The notes: a model not told the origin generated them from the sequence alone. DNA of 64,000 nucleotides from Epiperipatus broadwayi (GCA_028023455.1 JAQFVV010000020.1:12686385-12750384), one strand, 5' to 3'. Counted from the stretch's first letter, positions 21,341-32,525 are shown. A program made the numbers and translations.

Positions 21341-24300
21341 AAATCAATAGAAAGATAACTGATATACTTTTAAAAACTGTAACACAAATAGCTGGTAGAA
21401 AAATGCAGCAAACGACCAATAAAATTTTATTGAGTCCATTTATGAAGAAAAAACGAATATGCAAACATATACAAATAATGCATTAAGAAGGATTGAATAT
21501 TTTGAATTTTGTAAAATGGTGTGAAAAAGAGTTGATAATGATATAAGAAAGTACAATTGTGAACTAGCAAGGAAAGATCCAGAGTGTAAAACAACATCTT
21601 GGTATTGGTAGGAAATTTATTTCTGTAATAAGAAAAAAAATGGAACTATTACTAAAAAGGAGGGTGACATCATGAAATGTGTAAAAGAATTCTATCAAGA
21701 ATTATATAGCACTAAAAACGAAGAAAAGTATCTCCTTGAAGGACTATATCTTCTGAATTGCCCAGGATGTTAAATGAAAAACTGAGATATGCCATTAAAT
21801 TTATAATTAAAGGAAAATCTCCAAGTAATGACAGAATTAATAATCAATATCTCAAAAGAAGCAGATGAAAAAATAGATTTTTTTTTGGCACAGTTATATA
21901 TCATATGTTTAAATGATAAAGATGTGCCAGATGATTGGAAGAATGCCATATTAATATTAATATTTAAAATAGGTAATAAAAGAAGATATTATACATTACA
22001 GACTTAACAATCTTTTATCATTTCTATATAATTTTTTTACTAAAATAATTACAACTTGTCTTCAGCAAACTTTGAATTTTAAACAACCAAAAGAGCTAGA
22101 TGGAGGTTTAAATGATTTTAGTATAATGGATCATATCCATGTATTGAGAAAAGTTATAGGAATGACCAAAGAATATGAGTTGCCAATATGTTTTGGATTT
22201 GTAGATTATGAAAAGGCATTTCATTCTATAAGCATTTCTTCAGTGATTAAAGCATTGGATCATCAAGGTATAGACCAAAGATACTATCATATTCTGAAGA
22301 ATATTTATTCAAAATGCAACAACAACAATTAGATTATATAATGATACTAAAAAAAAATAACATTAAGAAAGGTATATGACAGGGCAACTCCATATCTCCA
22401 AAAGTTTTACAGCAGTTTTTTAAGAAGTATTTTGTAGACTAAAATGGAAAACTAAAGGTATAAAAATAAATAGAGATCAATTGTCATTTAGATTTTGCAG
22501 ATGCTGTAATTGTTTTTTTTTTTCAAATAATGCTTTAAAGCAGTATTTCCCAAAGTGGGCTGTCCTCCACCCCAATGGACAGTAAAGACTTTTAGGGGGG
22601 TGATAGTTGGTTCAGAAGCATTTGGAGGTGTTCAGGTGGTCTAGCCTTTTCTCCGAATGCACCGAACATCGGCTTTAACTCACTCTCAAACCGCTCATTT
22701 TTGTTATTTTGCCGATTTTGTGGTTATTTTATAAATCGTTTATGTGCAAGAATATATAAAAAGGGGAAATAGAGTAATTGTAAAGGTTTTGCACATTTTT
22801 GATGGTTTTCCCCCTCTATTAACAAGTTAAAAGGAATGCAGGTTATTATTGTATGGCTAATTTTAAATTTTATTAATAGATAGAAGTGGTCATCCTATAC
22901 ATTATATTTTTTGTTACAAAAATAACTTAATTTAAGGCCAATATCAGCTGAGAGAATCTAAAAATTCGTCATATCTCAGATTTTTTTTTTTAAATCTTTT
23001 GTAAAGATGGAAAAAGCTGTTTCCATTGTATTAAAATTAGAAACTATATGTAAAACTAAACTCCTTGAGGAATTAGAAGAGTTTGAGTGGAAAATGAAAG
23101 AAGTGAAAGAGAAAAAGGTGTAAAAAGCTATATCATTTGTGTTATGATCAATTATCCAAGAAATTGGAGATAAAGGCTGTAATAGTGAAAGAGCGATACC
23201 TAATTTGTATGACTATATGTGAGCTATAAAAGATTTTCAGCAGGTGATGGGGGGTCTCTTCTGAGTTTATTGTTTTTTATGTTTTGTTTGTGGCGGATTA
23301 AGGATTTTCTGAACTAAGAAAAATATTGTAGTTATAAAGCAGTTGAGAACTTTATGAAAGAAGGCAGAGCTGAGCCTAGCTTCAAATTATAGTCTTTCCA
23401 GAATTGCGTGATCCACTCTTGGTTGGCTGCTGCTGTTATTATAAGGATTTCTAGAGAAAGCTAAGAAATATAAAAATGCCTAAATTTTATTATTAAAATG
23501 CTAATGAAGTAAACTCCCAATGTTAGTGCATCAGCCAGACTCCTATGCTGCTGGCATGTAGCCACAGAAGCTAGCTGATGATGATGAACATCTTATTTTG
23601 TTTTGTTGGCAGTGGTATTTTCTTTTTGAAAGTATTTTTTTCTTATCAAAAGTGGCACATGAAGGTGAGGTTTAGGTTCAGTCTTTCAAAAATATATCAC
23701 TTAAAACTTTGTGGTACTAATTAGCAGGGTATTAGAGTTTTGGATAGGGAGACATCAGGAAATATAATCAATTTTGGTTTGATTTCACTCATTTAAACTT
23801 AAATTTAATAACTTTAAATTTTGTTTTTGTTTCATTGTTATTATTATTGAGTTTGTTGATGCCTTATTCCAATGCATGACATTGACAGCATGTGGTATCT
23901 TGGGTGCATCATATGAATTATGGGATAGGCATCATCCAGTACAGTATCATTAGTTGCTATTTATGTCAAAAATATCAAACAGATTGAATGTGGAAAACTG
24001 TTATACTTGGGGGGGGGGGTACAAAGGGGATGGTGGCCTGAAAAAGTTTGGAAATCGAGGCTTTAGAGTTTTAGACAATGCAAGATTTATCAGATGAAAG
24101 TAAGAAAGTAAGATTACAAGGTAAAATTAAAAAGACTAAAGTAATGGTCAATGGATTTTTTTCAAAATAAGAAAATAAAGAGTGATAATGATGAGTTAGA
24201 AAAAGTTAACAGTAACAAATATTTTGATCAGATTATTATTATAGATGGAAATATAATGGATGAAATTAATTAAAGATTTAAATTTGGCTGGAGTGCTTTT

Positions 24301-24718
24301 GATAGAAATATCTTACTATTAAAAGGAAATGTACCCATGTGTTTAAAAAAGTAGGTTTTTAATAAATAGGTATTACCAGTTTTTACTTTCAGATGTGACA
24401 CTTAATGGAAGCACATTACAGAGACCTCAGACCACTCAATGAAGTACTAATATCATTGAAAGACTTGAAAGATTAAAGTGGAATTAGGCTGGACATTTTG
24501 CTTGAAGAGATGATAATATATAAATAATTGAAATCTTATATTGGATTCCAAGAGATTGTAAAAGACCTAGAAAGAGATCACATGTGAAATGGATGGATGA
24601 AATAATGAAGAGTGCTGAGGAGATGTGGAGAAGAGAGGCTAGAGATTAGAAAAGATGGATGGAACACTTGATCTTCATCCTGCAGTGATTCGATAATGGT
24701 TGAAAATTATATGTACAT
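21341..24718 (+). pseudogene. RTE copy 2, reverse transcriptase region (split by hAT-type insert)
   Basis: An RT frame is readable at 22072-22332, with DHIHVLRKVIG and DYEKAFHSI (copy 1 has DYEKAFDSI). It continues through a broken GNSISPK segment and LDFADAVIVF, where the catalytic FADD has lost its second aspartate. The transposon at 22541-24060 then interrupts it. The frame resumes with DLSDESKKVRLQGK, KKTKVMVNG, DGNIMDEIN and GWSAFDRN. It ends with WMDEIMKSAEEMWRREARD at about 24580-24650, collinear with copy 1. Confidence 0.88.
22541..24060. mobile_element. Non-autonomous hAT-type element inserted in RTE copy 2
   Basis: The left end is CAGTATTTCCCAAAGTGG and the right end reads CAAACTTT..GGAAAT-type sequence (TTTGGAAATCGAGG on the plus strand), an imperfect inverted repeat of the CAG..TTTCCCAAA kind common in hAT elements. 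Direct repeats CTTTAAAG (22533-22540) and CTTTAGAG (24061-24068) match 7/8. Excision restores collinearity of the RT protein on both sides. The interior (about 1.5 kb) has no recognisable transposase; a short frame near 23005 reads a lysine/glutamate-rich piece. Confidence 0.85.
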
Positions 24719-25684
24719 TAATATGGTACTCTGTATATATATTTATTCAGAAACAAATATACAGAGGAGATAATCACAAAGTTCAAATTTTATGAGAAAA
24801 AATATAAATAAAAACCAGTTCCTTGTAATTTGAATATTCTATTTGACAATACAGTATTTTCTGTGCATGTAAAATGGTTTCTATTTATTTAAATCATTCT
24901 ATAATTACTACACCAATCTTTTATTTTTTAACGTTTTTTTCATCGCAGTTTGAAATACTTTTATTGGTCTCATGATTAATATTTAAAAATTGTTTTTTAG
25001 GGTAATCTTCTCCGCTGTATAGAAGCTTATTTTATTCCAATTTGACTTCTAAAAAAAAAAAACAGGAAGAAAAGATAGAAAATTAAATGCTATTTAACAC
25101 GAAAAATATACTAAATTTTTTTAGAAATGAAAAACAACTTTTTTTATTGATATTTTACTTAATATTTTAGTTGCATAATATTTTTGTTTTACAATTTTAA
25201 GTAAAATCTTTTGCTTTTAAATGATTACTAAATATTTTTACTATAATTTCTAATGGCTATCTTCTTTGTAAAACATTTTAAAATCATTATAGCAACTTTC
25301 ATGTGAATAGGCATAGTTTTAAATTGAAGCAATGTGAAATGATTTATTTTATAAATTTCCTGTTCATGAAGCAGAAAGAAATTTTATTAAGTTGTTACAC
25401 AATTGATTAATTATGATCATGCAAAAGAATGAAAACTCCTATGTATGTTTTTAATATAAATAATCCTATTTTAAAAAAGATACATCAGCTGCCTGCTTGA
25501 GTTAAAATACTCAATAATTGCACTATGAACTAAAGAATTAAAAATTTAAAAAAATTTTATTAAATTTTTAAGTTAATTTGTTTTTTAATTACGAATAATT
25601 GAGATCATTCGTGAATATGGAAAAAGAACACAATTCTTTTTTAAAGCAAAGAATGATAGTAATGAATTATATATATCTTTGTAA
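24719..25684. other. AT-rich spacer, nothing recognised
   Basis: No reading frame or repeat of note lies between RTE copy 2 and the next palindromic element. Confidence 0.5.
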
Positions 25685-25694
25685 GATTAATATA

Positions 25695-25957
25695 ATATAA
25701 GGGATTCGAACTCAGACTTTCAAACGACCCTCAACTCTCTATGCCATCTCATATTGCTGCCCCACCTGATCACACACACTTTCACACGACCCTCAACTCT
25801 CCATGCACTGACCCACCGATCACACACATGTGTGTGATCAGGTGGGTCAGCAATATGAGATGGCATGGAGAGTTGAGGGTCATGTGAAAGTCTGAGTTCG
25901 AATCCCTTATATTACAGTATATATGTGCAGCTATGTGTAAGCCTGTACGTGTATTAT
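25695..25957. mobile_element. Palindromic family A element (tRNA-like part only)
   Basis: The left arm starts GGGATTCGAACTCAGACTTTC (25701) and the right arm ends GAAAGTCTGAGTTCGAATCCC (to about 25907), enclosing copies of the CACCTGATCACACACA block. Direct repeats GATTAATATA occur at 25685-25694 and 25958-25967. The hammerhead region is absent. GAGTTCGAATCCC on the plus strand matches a tRNA B box, and the tail continues GCAGCTATGTGTAAGCCTGTA, as in the copy at 34009-34855. Confidence 0.75.
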
Positions 25958-25967
25958 GATTAATATA

Positions 25968-26517
25968 GTAAATGCAGTTAATCATAGAATTAAATTTTAA
26001 TGGAATACTTTTATTGAAATAGCAGAAAATAGAAACATGAATGTATGCTTTAAAAACGTTTTTAATAAATATATTTATTAGTGTTTACCTACGGACCTGA
26101 GACTAGAACACTTAGTAAAAAAAGTAATACAGAGACTTTAGACTCTATGGGAAGAGATGTTGAGAGAATCAAGATTGGATGAAAAGTAAAATACACAGCT
26201 GAAAAAACAAATATATATTACTGATATCATTGAATAAATTTCAAAACTGAAATGAAGTTGAACTGAACATATTATTAAAAGACATGATAAATGATGAATT
26301 AGATTAGAACTTGGAGAATAAAAGCTGCAGATTAGAGAAACTGAATTAAATTTAGAGAGATCCTCATTCTGCAGTGAATAATAAATGGATGAAAATTATT
26401 TATAAATATCAAATATGTAGCACTAAAATAATAACTGGATTATTAAACTTTCAATGTGCTAGCTATATTAATACAATGTTTCTAATACAAGAATATTTTC
26501 CCTGTAAATAAAAAATG
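25968..26517. other. AT-rich spacer with a possible RTE 3' end
   Basis: Around 26180-26400 sequence such as TTGAACTGAACATATTAT, GAGATCCTCATTCTGCAGTG and AATAAATGGATGAAAATTAT resembles the RTE 3' end (CTTCATCCTGCAGTG then GATAATGGTTGA in other copies). A very decayed plus-strand RTE tail is likely, but its limits are unclear. Confidence 0.4.
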
Positions 26518-26749
26518 AATAGGCAAAACTCTCTCCTTCCAGTAGTGCCACTCTAAGCAAGACAGAGTAATCAATGGATGCCTAGTTTGAGGATATTGGA
26601 TGAGTAGACCCTAGATAGGGATTTTATGCACAAGCCTTCTGGCATTCATTGATTACTCTGTCTTGCTTAGAGTGGCACTACTGTATGGAGAGAGTTTTGC
26701 CTATTTTAACAACAGTTATGAGCAAGCATGGAAGATAGTGATCATGTAA
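26518..26749 (-). mobile_element. Palindromic family C element
   Basis: On the minus strand the element starts ACATGATCACTATCTTCC and ends GAGTTTTGCCTATT. The inner arms are GGCAAAACTCTCTCC..AGTAGTGCCACTCTAAGC and its reverse complement, about 60 bp each, around a GATATTGGATGAGTAG centre. The hammerhead present in the copies at 27754 and 62990 has been lost. No clear target duplication remains. Confidence 0.75.
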
Positions 26750-27354
26750 TTTTTAAGGTTTAAAAAAATAAATAGCCTTTATTTTGCTTATCCAAACTCT
26801 TATTTATAACGCAGCTGCAAATTATATTGCATCTAACTATATGATTTCAATTATACATTATTCAAAATAAAATGTAAACAAACAAATAAAAATGTAAATA
26901 AATCAACAACAACAAAAAAACATTACATTTTGCAAATTTTAATATTTGTCAGCTATTTTACCTTCTCTGAGCCAAGCACACACAAATTAAATATAATAAT
27001 AAAATACCTTGGGTTTATGTAAAAAGCACCTATATTTTAATTTTCCTTTTCTTATCAAAACCTCTGTCATGTGTCAAGGCCTGAGAAACAACATTAAGAG
27101 CATGTGAAACACTAGCAACCTTTCAATTTATTACTATACTTTTGTAATTTAATGTACAGTGTTCTGCTTAAAGTATTTTCTAAAGAGAAATGTTTTACAA
27201 GATTTCCGAATATTCATTAAACATTAACATGCCTGGGAGTTCGTAATTTCTTGTAAAAAAAAAACAAGACAATTGTTCTATAAGAGAAAAAGGTTATTGT
27301 TAAAAAAAAATTGCCCTGAGCATATTTTGCTACTTACTTTATATTAAAGATAGA

Positions 27355-27600
27355 GGGATCTTAGAATTTTTCAGTCTATTCATCCCCTACCCTATCTCAA
27401 GCAAATAAGATGCATGACCCCCAATATATGTATTTTGTGCAGACCAGCACTCATCAGTTGGGCCAAATAATAATCTCCCACATATATATATAGAATCAGT
27501 GCTCATCTTATATTAAGATAGCAATTCCTCAAACTTTAATGGGCAGACTTCAATCTTCTTCCTCTTTCAACTATTCAACCATCCATTTCATTATAAAACG
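27355..27600 (-). mobile_element. Family A element, single (non-palindromic) copy
   Basis: Read on the minus strand: GGTTGAATAGTTGAAAGAGG, then the CTTAATATAAGATGAG block, the hammerhead motif (27418-27463), then TTGCTTGAGATAGGGTAGGG and GATGAATAGACTGAAAAATTC. The same order occurs in one arm of the palindromes at 14701 and 34009, so this is the basic monomer. The ends are approximate and no target duplication was found. Confidence 0.7.
27418..27463 (-). ncRNA. Hammerhead ribozyme-like motif, type I, family A
   Basis: Minus strand: stem I CCCAA; CTGATGA intact; stem II GTGC, loop TGGTCT, GCAC; AAAA where GAAA is expected; stem III ATA, loop CA, TAT; cleavage base A; stem I TTGGG. All three stems pair. 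The sole visible defect is G12 to A in the GAAA box, which is normally essential, so this copy should be inactive or very weak. Confidence 0.72.
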
Positions 27601-27753
27601 GATGATGGAATGCTTAAAGCCCTAATTGGATTTGAGATTGTAGTCACACACATACAGAAGGAATTAAGTTTTTTTTATTATTCTTATTGATTCATTATGC
27701 ATATGAGTGAATGCTCACTTTATAAATAAAATAAATAACTCCACCATTTATTA

Positions 27754-27973
27754 AACATCACATGATCACTATCTCCTAAGATCTAAGTGCAGTGCTCTCA
27801 GATCCAAGGCTCCTCACTGATGAAGGCTACAAGCCAGAAACTAGTCTGGGGATATTGGATGAGTAGGCACTAGATAGGGATTTTATGGACAAGCCTTCTG
27901 GCATCCATTGATTGCTCTTGTTAGCACAAGATGGCACTACTATATGGAGAGTTTTGCTGTATTTTGAATTGTT
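27754..27973 (+). mobile_element. Family C element with 14-bp target duplication and hammerhead
   Basis: The element runs from AACATCACATGATCAC to GGAGAGTTTTGCTG and a short tail. It is bounded by perfect direct repeats TCCACCATTTATTA at 27740-27753 and 27974-27987. It contains a hammerhead-like core at 27811-27852 followed by GATATTGGATGAG, AGGGATTTTATGGACAAGCC and GGCATCCATTGATTGCTCT. There is no coding capacity. The 14-bp duplication points to retrotransposition. Confidence 0.85.
27811..27852 (+). ncRNA. Hammerhead ribozyme-like motif, family C
   Basis: Order: stem I TCCTCA; CTGATGA; unpaired A; stem II GGCT, loop ACA, AGCC; unpaired A; GAAA; a minimal stem III C-TA-G plus the A15.1-U16.1 pair; cleavage triplet GTC ending at 27846; stem I TGGGGA. 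Stem I pairs 6/6 with one G-U. The A-A mismatch where G10.1-C11.1 is expected is the main doubt, but the family copy at 63103 has A at both positions too. Very short stem III is known from hammerheads in Penelope elements and retrozymes. Confidence 0.62.
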
Positions 27974-27987
27974 TCCACCATTTATTA

Positions 27988-29581
27988 TTAATAATTATAT
28001 TATTATTTTAAAATCTGTTTATATTATAATTTTTATTTATATATACATATAAAAACATTTGTGTTATATATGTGTGTGTTTTGAAAAGTATTATACATTT
28101 GCAGTTCAATTAATAATACCTATTCTATTCTAATCATTGTTTATCACAAAAGATGAATTATTATTATATGCTATTTTCTTTGAACACAAGGGGGGTGGAA
28201 CAAAATATAGTATAGTTTGTGGCTCCACTGAAGCCATAAATCCGGCAACAATATTTTTATTAAGGTAAACATTAACTCAAAGATGTTCCACATTTCAATC
28301 ATCTTATAATTTAAATTCATAAGATAGAGTTAATTTTTATCCATTTTAATAATTTGTAAACAGACAAATAATAGATAAATAAATATAAAATTATACAGAG
28401 CTAATAAAATAGAATGACGGGATCAATAATCATTCAAAGTCTTAGCTTTATTAAATCAATGTAATAATGTATATTATTATCAATGGGTAATTTAATATTC
28501 ATCTATCTGATATTTTGGGGTTTTTTTTTCTATAAGATTATTAAATAAATTAACGTTCTGAATTTAAATTATAAGATTATTTGAATAAATCTATGTACAC
28601 ATCTCTGTTCATTATAATAAAAATATAATTGTTTAATCTACATCCAAATAAAATCTTGGACAGGAATTGGGTTCATTTCTGCAGATGGACCATATGTCAA
28701 GAGCCTGTAAAAATAGGCCATTTTCCCCACCATTGTTTAAAACTGGAAAATATTACAACCATGTTTTTGTTGTTTACAATGGATGCATAAAAATCATCTG
28801 ACCAATCCAAATTAATCTAGGATCTGTATTCTCTAGTTAAAAATAGTTAGCTACCAATTTATCTAAGCAACAATAGATGATTATCTAGGTTGGTTATGGG
28901 CTATCTATCAAAAAAAAATCTTAATCATTTTTGTAACCTAATTTTTTTCCACAATTCAATTAATCCAGGTCAAATTTGTCCTAAAAGGTAATGCACTAAC
29001 ACGAGGTCCTTTTATATGCAATATAATAAACTTTTCCTACATTTTCATAAATACATTTAATAATTGAACATAAAAATGAGCATGAGATTACTTTCTCTTT
29101 TTAAAAATAATGTCTAAATAGATTGTATTAAACAGAAACGACCTGAAATCAATGGATATCGATTAATAGCTTTGATTAGTGATTTTTATTTTTTTTTGCA
29201 AGTGAAAGTTTTACGTTTTTAACATGAAATTGCTTTTCATTCCAAATCAAACAACTAATTTTAAGTTTTGACAGACAAATTATAAATTCTAGTAGACAGT
29301 TTTACTGGCACACAAATGCTTGCTGACAGCCATTATGATGAACAAAACTGAACAGTCTTTACTCTCAATGCTTATCAAAAACACCGATTACTTTGTGATG
29401 TCAAACGCAGCCAGAAGGAAAAAAAACCTTGAAATTTTCAAAAGATCAAAATAAAATAAATATATGAAATGTTGTATTATGACTGAAATTTTTCCTCAAA
29501 ATATTTTATGAAAATATTTAATATTAGTAAATATATATATACGCACATACAATATATATATATGATTTTTTTAAAAAAATT
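27988..29581. other. AT-rich sequence, nothing recognised
   Basis: No reading frame or family member stands out. The ends of the interval are marked by family C on the left and a minisatellite on the right. Confidence 0.5.
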
Positions 29582-29768
29582 GTTGATTTTTATCAGTGCA
29601 CCCCCTCATCTCAGTTGATTTTTATCAGTGCACCCCCTCATCTCAGTTGATTTTTATCAGTGCACCCCCTCATCTCAGTTGATTTTTATCAGTGTATCCC
29701 TCATCTTACTTGGTTTTTATCAGTGCACCCCCTTATCTCAGTTGATTTTTATCAGTGCATCCTCTTCC
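29582..29768. repeat. 32-bp minisatellite, about 5.8 units
   Basis: Units are TTGATTTTTATCAGTG followed by CACCCCCTCATCTCAG. The first three are nearly identical, and later ones carry TATCCC, CTTACTTGG and CCTTATC variants. The repeat gives an open frame at 29660-29854 that reads the unit and is not a gene. Confidence 0.9.
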
Positions 29769-29895
29769 ACCATATTACAATCCAAAATGTAGAAACTAAT
29801 ACCACACTTTCATTAGGCATGAATTTAAAAAAACAACTTTCATCTATTAAATAAATTAGAGGTAAAATCACTTGGATCTACAAAACCTATGTTGA

Positions 29896-30225
29896 CAGTT
29901 TGCTATTTTTCCAATATACATTCAACTGTTAGTAATAGCACTTCAAACATGTTAGTATATGCATAACGTTTTGAAAGGTATTATTCTCCCCTCTTCTTCT
30001 GGTGTTGCTGGCTTGACCAGTGACAATACTAGCATGGGATTTGAACATGGACCCTTAGATTATTGAGTATTGAATTTTAAAGTAATGCTCTAACCAACTG
30101 AGTTATCCTGCCAAAGAATATTGAAATAAAGTTAAATGTTTCTAAAGACATTTAATACACAGATGATGGAAATATTCCAATATAAAAATATATCATCACA
30201 AATCTTCAAGAAAATATTATTTACA
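29896..30225 (-). mobile_element. Family B element with well-preserved tRNA-like core
   Basis: Read on the minus strand it begins CTTGAAGATTTGTGATGATA (like TCTGAAGATTTGTAATGATG at 17360). It has the GGAATATTTCCATCATCTG and AACATTTAACTTTATTTCAA arm, then the tRNA-like core, and ends CTAACAGTTGAATGTATATTGG. Unlike the copy at 19944 the two arms are unequal. No target duplication was recognised. Confidence 0.7.
30033..30116 (-). other. tRNA-like promoter core of family B element
   Basis: On the minus strand GGATAACTCAGTTGGTTAGAG is a near-perfect A box and D arm. About 45 bases later CCATGTTCAAATCCCATG is a B box and T arm. The region between contains CTTTAAAATTC and an extra AATACTCAATAATCT stretch, so the anticodon arm is expanded. 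It is a tRNA-derived Pol III promoter; the parent tRNA cannot be named with confidence. Confidence 0.68.
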
Positions 30226-30741
30226 TTAGTTTGACTTTTGTAACTTTAACATATAAGTTTTAATTTTACTATCATTTTAATTCTTGTCTAATCTTTTTTA
30301 TCTTTTCTTATTCAATTTCATGTATCTTTATTCTGAGTCCACACAATTTTTATGAATGGTTGTATTATATACATCAAAGAAAAATAATTGGATGCCCAAA
30401 TTATTTGTCATACTTTTTTCTGGGAAATATCTTAGATATCTGAAAAAATACTAATTCCATTCATTTTCTAGGTTTTTTTAGCAAGTTGTATTTTTGCTAG
30501 CAAATATCACATCACATGTTGACTATATTGCTTTTAAAATAAGCTCCAAAACGATTGAATTATTTTGGTGAAAACTATTAATAGCTATTCTTATTTGTCT
30601 TTTTAAGTTTATAATCAAAATGTTAAAACGTTTAATTCTATTTGTTTAAATGTCTTACATTATTTAAATAAATATAAATAGGATATATTTCAAATTTATA
30701 TTGAGTATTTTATTTAAGTAAATTAATTATTAAGCCAATAA

Positions 30742-30838
30742 ACATCACATGACCACCACCTCTTATGCTTCCATTGATTACTCTAGCTTGTTATGTGTGG
30801 CAATATATATATATGTAGTGAGTTTTGCCGGTTTTAAA
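30742..30838 (+). repeat. Short family C fragment
   Basis: It starts AACATCACATGACCACC, continues CATTGATTACTCTAGCTTG and ends GTGAGTTTTGCCGGTTTT. It is the two ends of family C with the centre deleted and a TA microsatellite inside. Confidence 0.7.
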
Positions 30839-31282
30839 TTAATTGTTGTTATTAGAATACTATTTAATAATTTAAAAGTTAATTTAATATATGTTTGGGA
30901 AATATATTTTATGAACGTTCTTCAGAACTCTAATCAATGAATTTCCTCCCTTCCACATACACACTTGATGATCGTCTTATATCATTATTTGTTTTTTTAA
31001 ATATTTACTTTTAATATTATTCAAACTGCTTAGGTTTATCTTTAAAATTCTTATATTTTGTGAATAATTCTCCATAAAATGATTTTTTCCCGATTCTTTT
31101 ATTAGATTAAAATAATGTATGGTCTATAACATTGATTTTATGAATGTTTGCATCTTTATATATATATGACACATATACTTTGGTTCAGTAAGATTGTGGT
31201 CGCTTTAATTAATTGATAATTGCAATAATAAATTGATAATAGGTAGGTTGACATTTCCAATGATAATTTTAAATTCAATCTA

Positions 31283-31518
31283 TTTGAAAACCAGGCATTC
31301 TTCACAAATCTGAAGCTTAATTGTAAGTATAGGGGATTTGAAGTCAGATTTTCAAGCACCCTTCAACTATCCACACCATCTCATACAACTAATACACATG
31401 ACCACACAGTTGGTTATTATTTGTCTTTTCTACATGTGTGTAGTCATGTGTATCAGTTGCATGAGATAGTGTGAATAGTTGAAGGGTGCTTGAAAATCTG
31501 AGTTCAAATCCCCTATAC
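31283..31518. mobile_element. Palindromic family A element with 14-bp target duplication
   Basis: The arms run from TATAGGGGATTTGAAGTCAG (31330) to CTGAGTTCAAATCCCCTATA (31517) and are about 90 bp each, meeting near 31420 in the TGTCTTTTCTACATGTG block. Perfect direct repeats TTAAATTCAATCTA lie at 31269-31282 and 31519-31532. The right arm has a B-box-like GAGTTCAAATCCC. The hammerhead region is deleted. Confidence 0.83.
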
Positions 31519-32217
31519 TTAAATTCAATCTAGTAATTCTAGAAATTAAATCAAAATCTCATAAATCAATTACGAATATATTTTATTGTCATTTAATATT
31601 CATAACAGCTTCATGGCATAGGTTTATCACTAAGGCTTTGAATCTGGACTGAGACTTTTTCTGGTACAACTAAATGCAAATTCAAGTTCATTAATATCTA
31701 TTGCCTTTATTTGTCTGATATTACTGATATAATTATTGAAGAGAATCATATAGTTCTGTTCTAATTATTCTTTCTTTTTATTCTATTGACCTTGATTTTA
31801 GAATTGTGTAGCAAACTTAGTCATGTCAGCAATAGTTTTTTAAAAAATCTTTTAGTGACCAAACTTTTGACTAGATAAAGTTTTGTTTTTCCACAGATTC
31901 TTTCCATTGTCCAAATCTTTAGTGGACAAATACAGGCTCTAAAAAGTATTGCTGGTTTTGTTCCAATCTGGAATAAATTGCTTTTGATATTCTTGAGGCA
32001 TAGACAACTGGCAGTGATTATTATGAATTTGTTAAATCTATTCAATTAAACTGTAACTACAGACATTTTATTTACTATTTAATTCAATATATTCACTGCA
32101 TTGACTCCAGTTAATTTCCCTTAAATCCCATCTTAGAACAAGATAATTTTCGACTATATAAATACAAATTAGTTGTGGTGATTATAGAAGAAAATGTGCA
32201 ACAACAGTAGATCAGTA

Positions 32218-32525
32218 TAAAAAATATTTATAATTTTAAAATTAAAGACCAAAAAAAACACTACCAATTACAGTGCAAATGACAGATGTAACAAAAAAAG
32301 ACAACTCATAGGAAAAAAAAATTGGATGTCGCCATGTTTGTCGTTCCTCGGAAAAAGCAAAATAATTACATGCACCAAAAAAAATACATAAATTAACAGT
32401 AATTTATTAAAAATATTATAAATTCAAATTGACTACAAAATAATTGCAAAAAAAATGTATAAAAAGTATTTGTAATTTTAAAATTAAAGACAATAAAAAA
32501 CACTTTTCCCGATATAGTGCGAATC
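32218..32525. repeat. Imperfect direct repeat, ~240 bp apart
   Basis: A block reading TATAATTTTAAAATTAAAGAC, then AAAACACT and TAGTGC/CAGTGC-type sequence, occurs at 32218-32285 and 32457-32525. The second half of each unit has ATGGCGG/ATGTCGCCATG-type sequence. The origin is unknown. Confidence 0.55.

Larger units (their letters stand above)
19519..24718 (+). mobile_element. RTE-clade non-LTR retrotransposon, near full length, decayed (RTE copy 2)
   Basis: The 5' leader starts AACTGAAAGGAGA and shares blocks (ATTCATATAGTGTACA, CAGTGTGGTAA, GATAGCT.TTAACT) with the starts of copies 3 and 4, so all three have the same true 5' end. The body holds an endonuclease region and an RT region, and the 3' end GATAATGGTTGAAAATTAT matches copy 1. 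Two later insertions interrupt it: a palindromic family B element (19944-20485) and a hAT-type element (22541-24060). Subtracting both leaves about 3.1 kb, the usual RTE length. Many stops and frameshifts show it is inactive. Confidence 0.9.
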
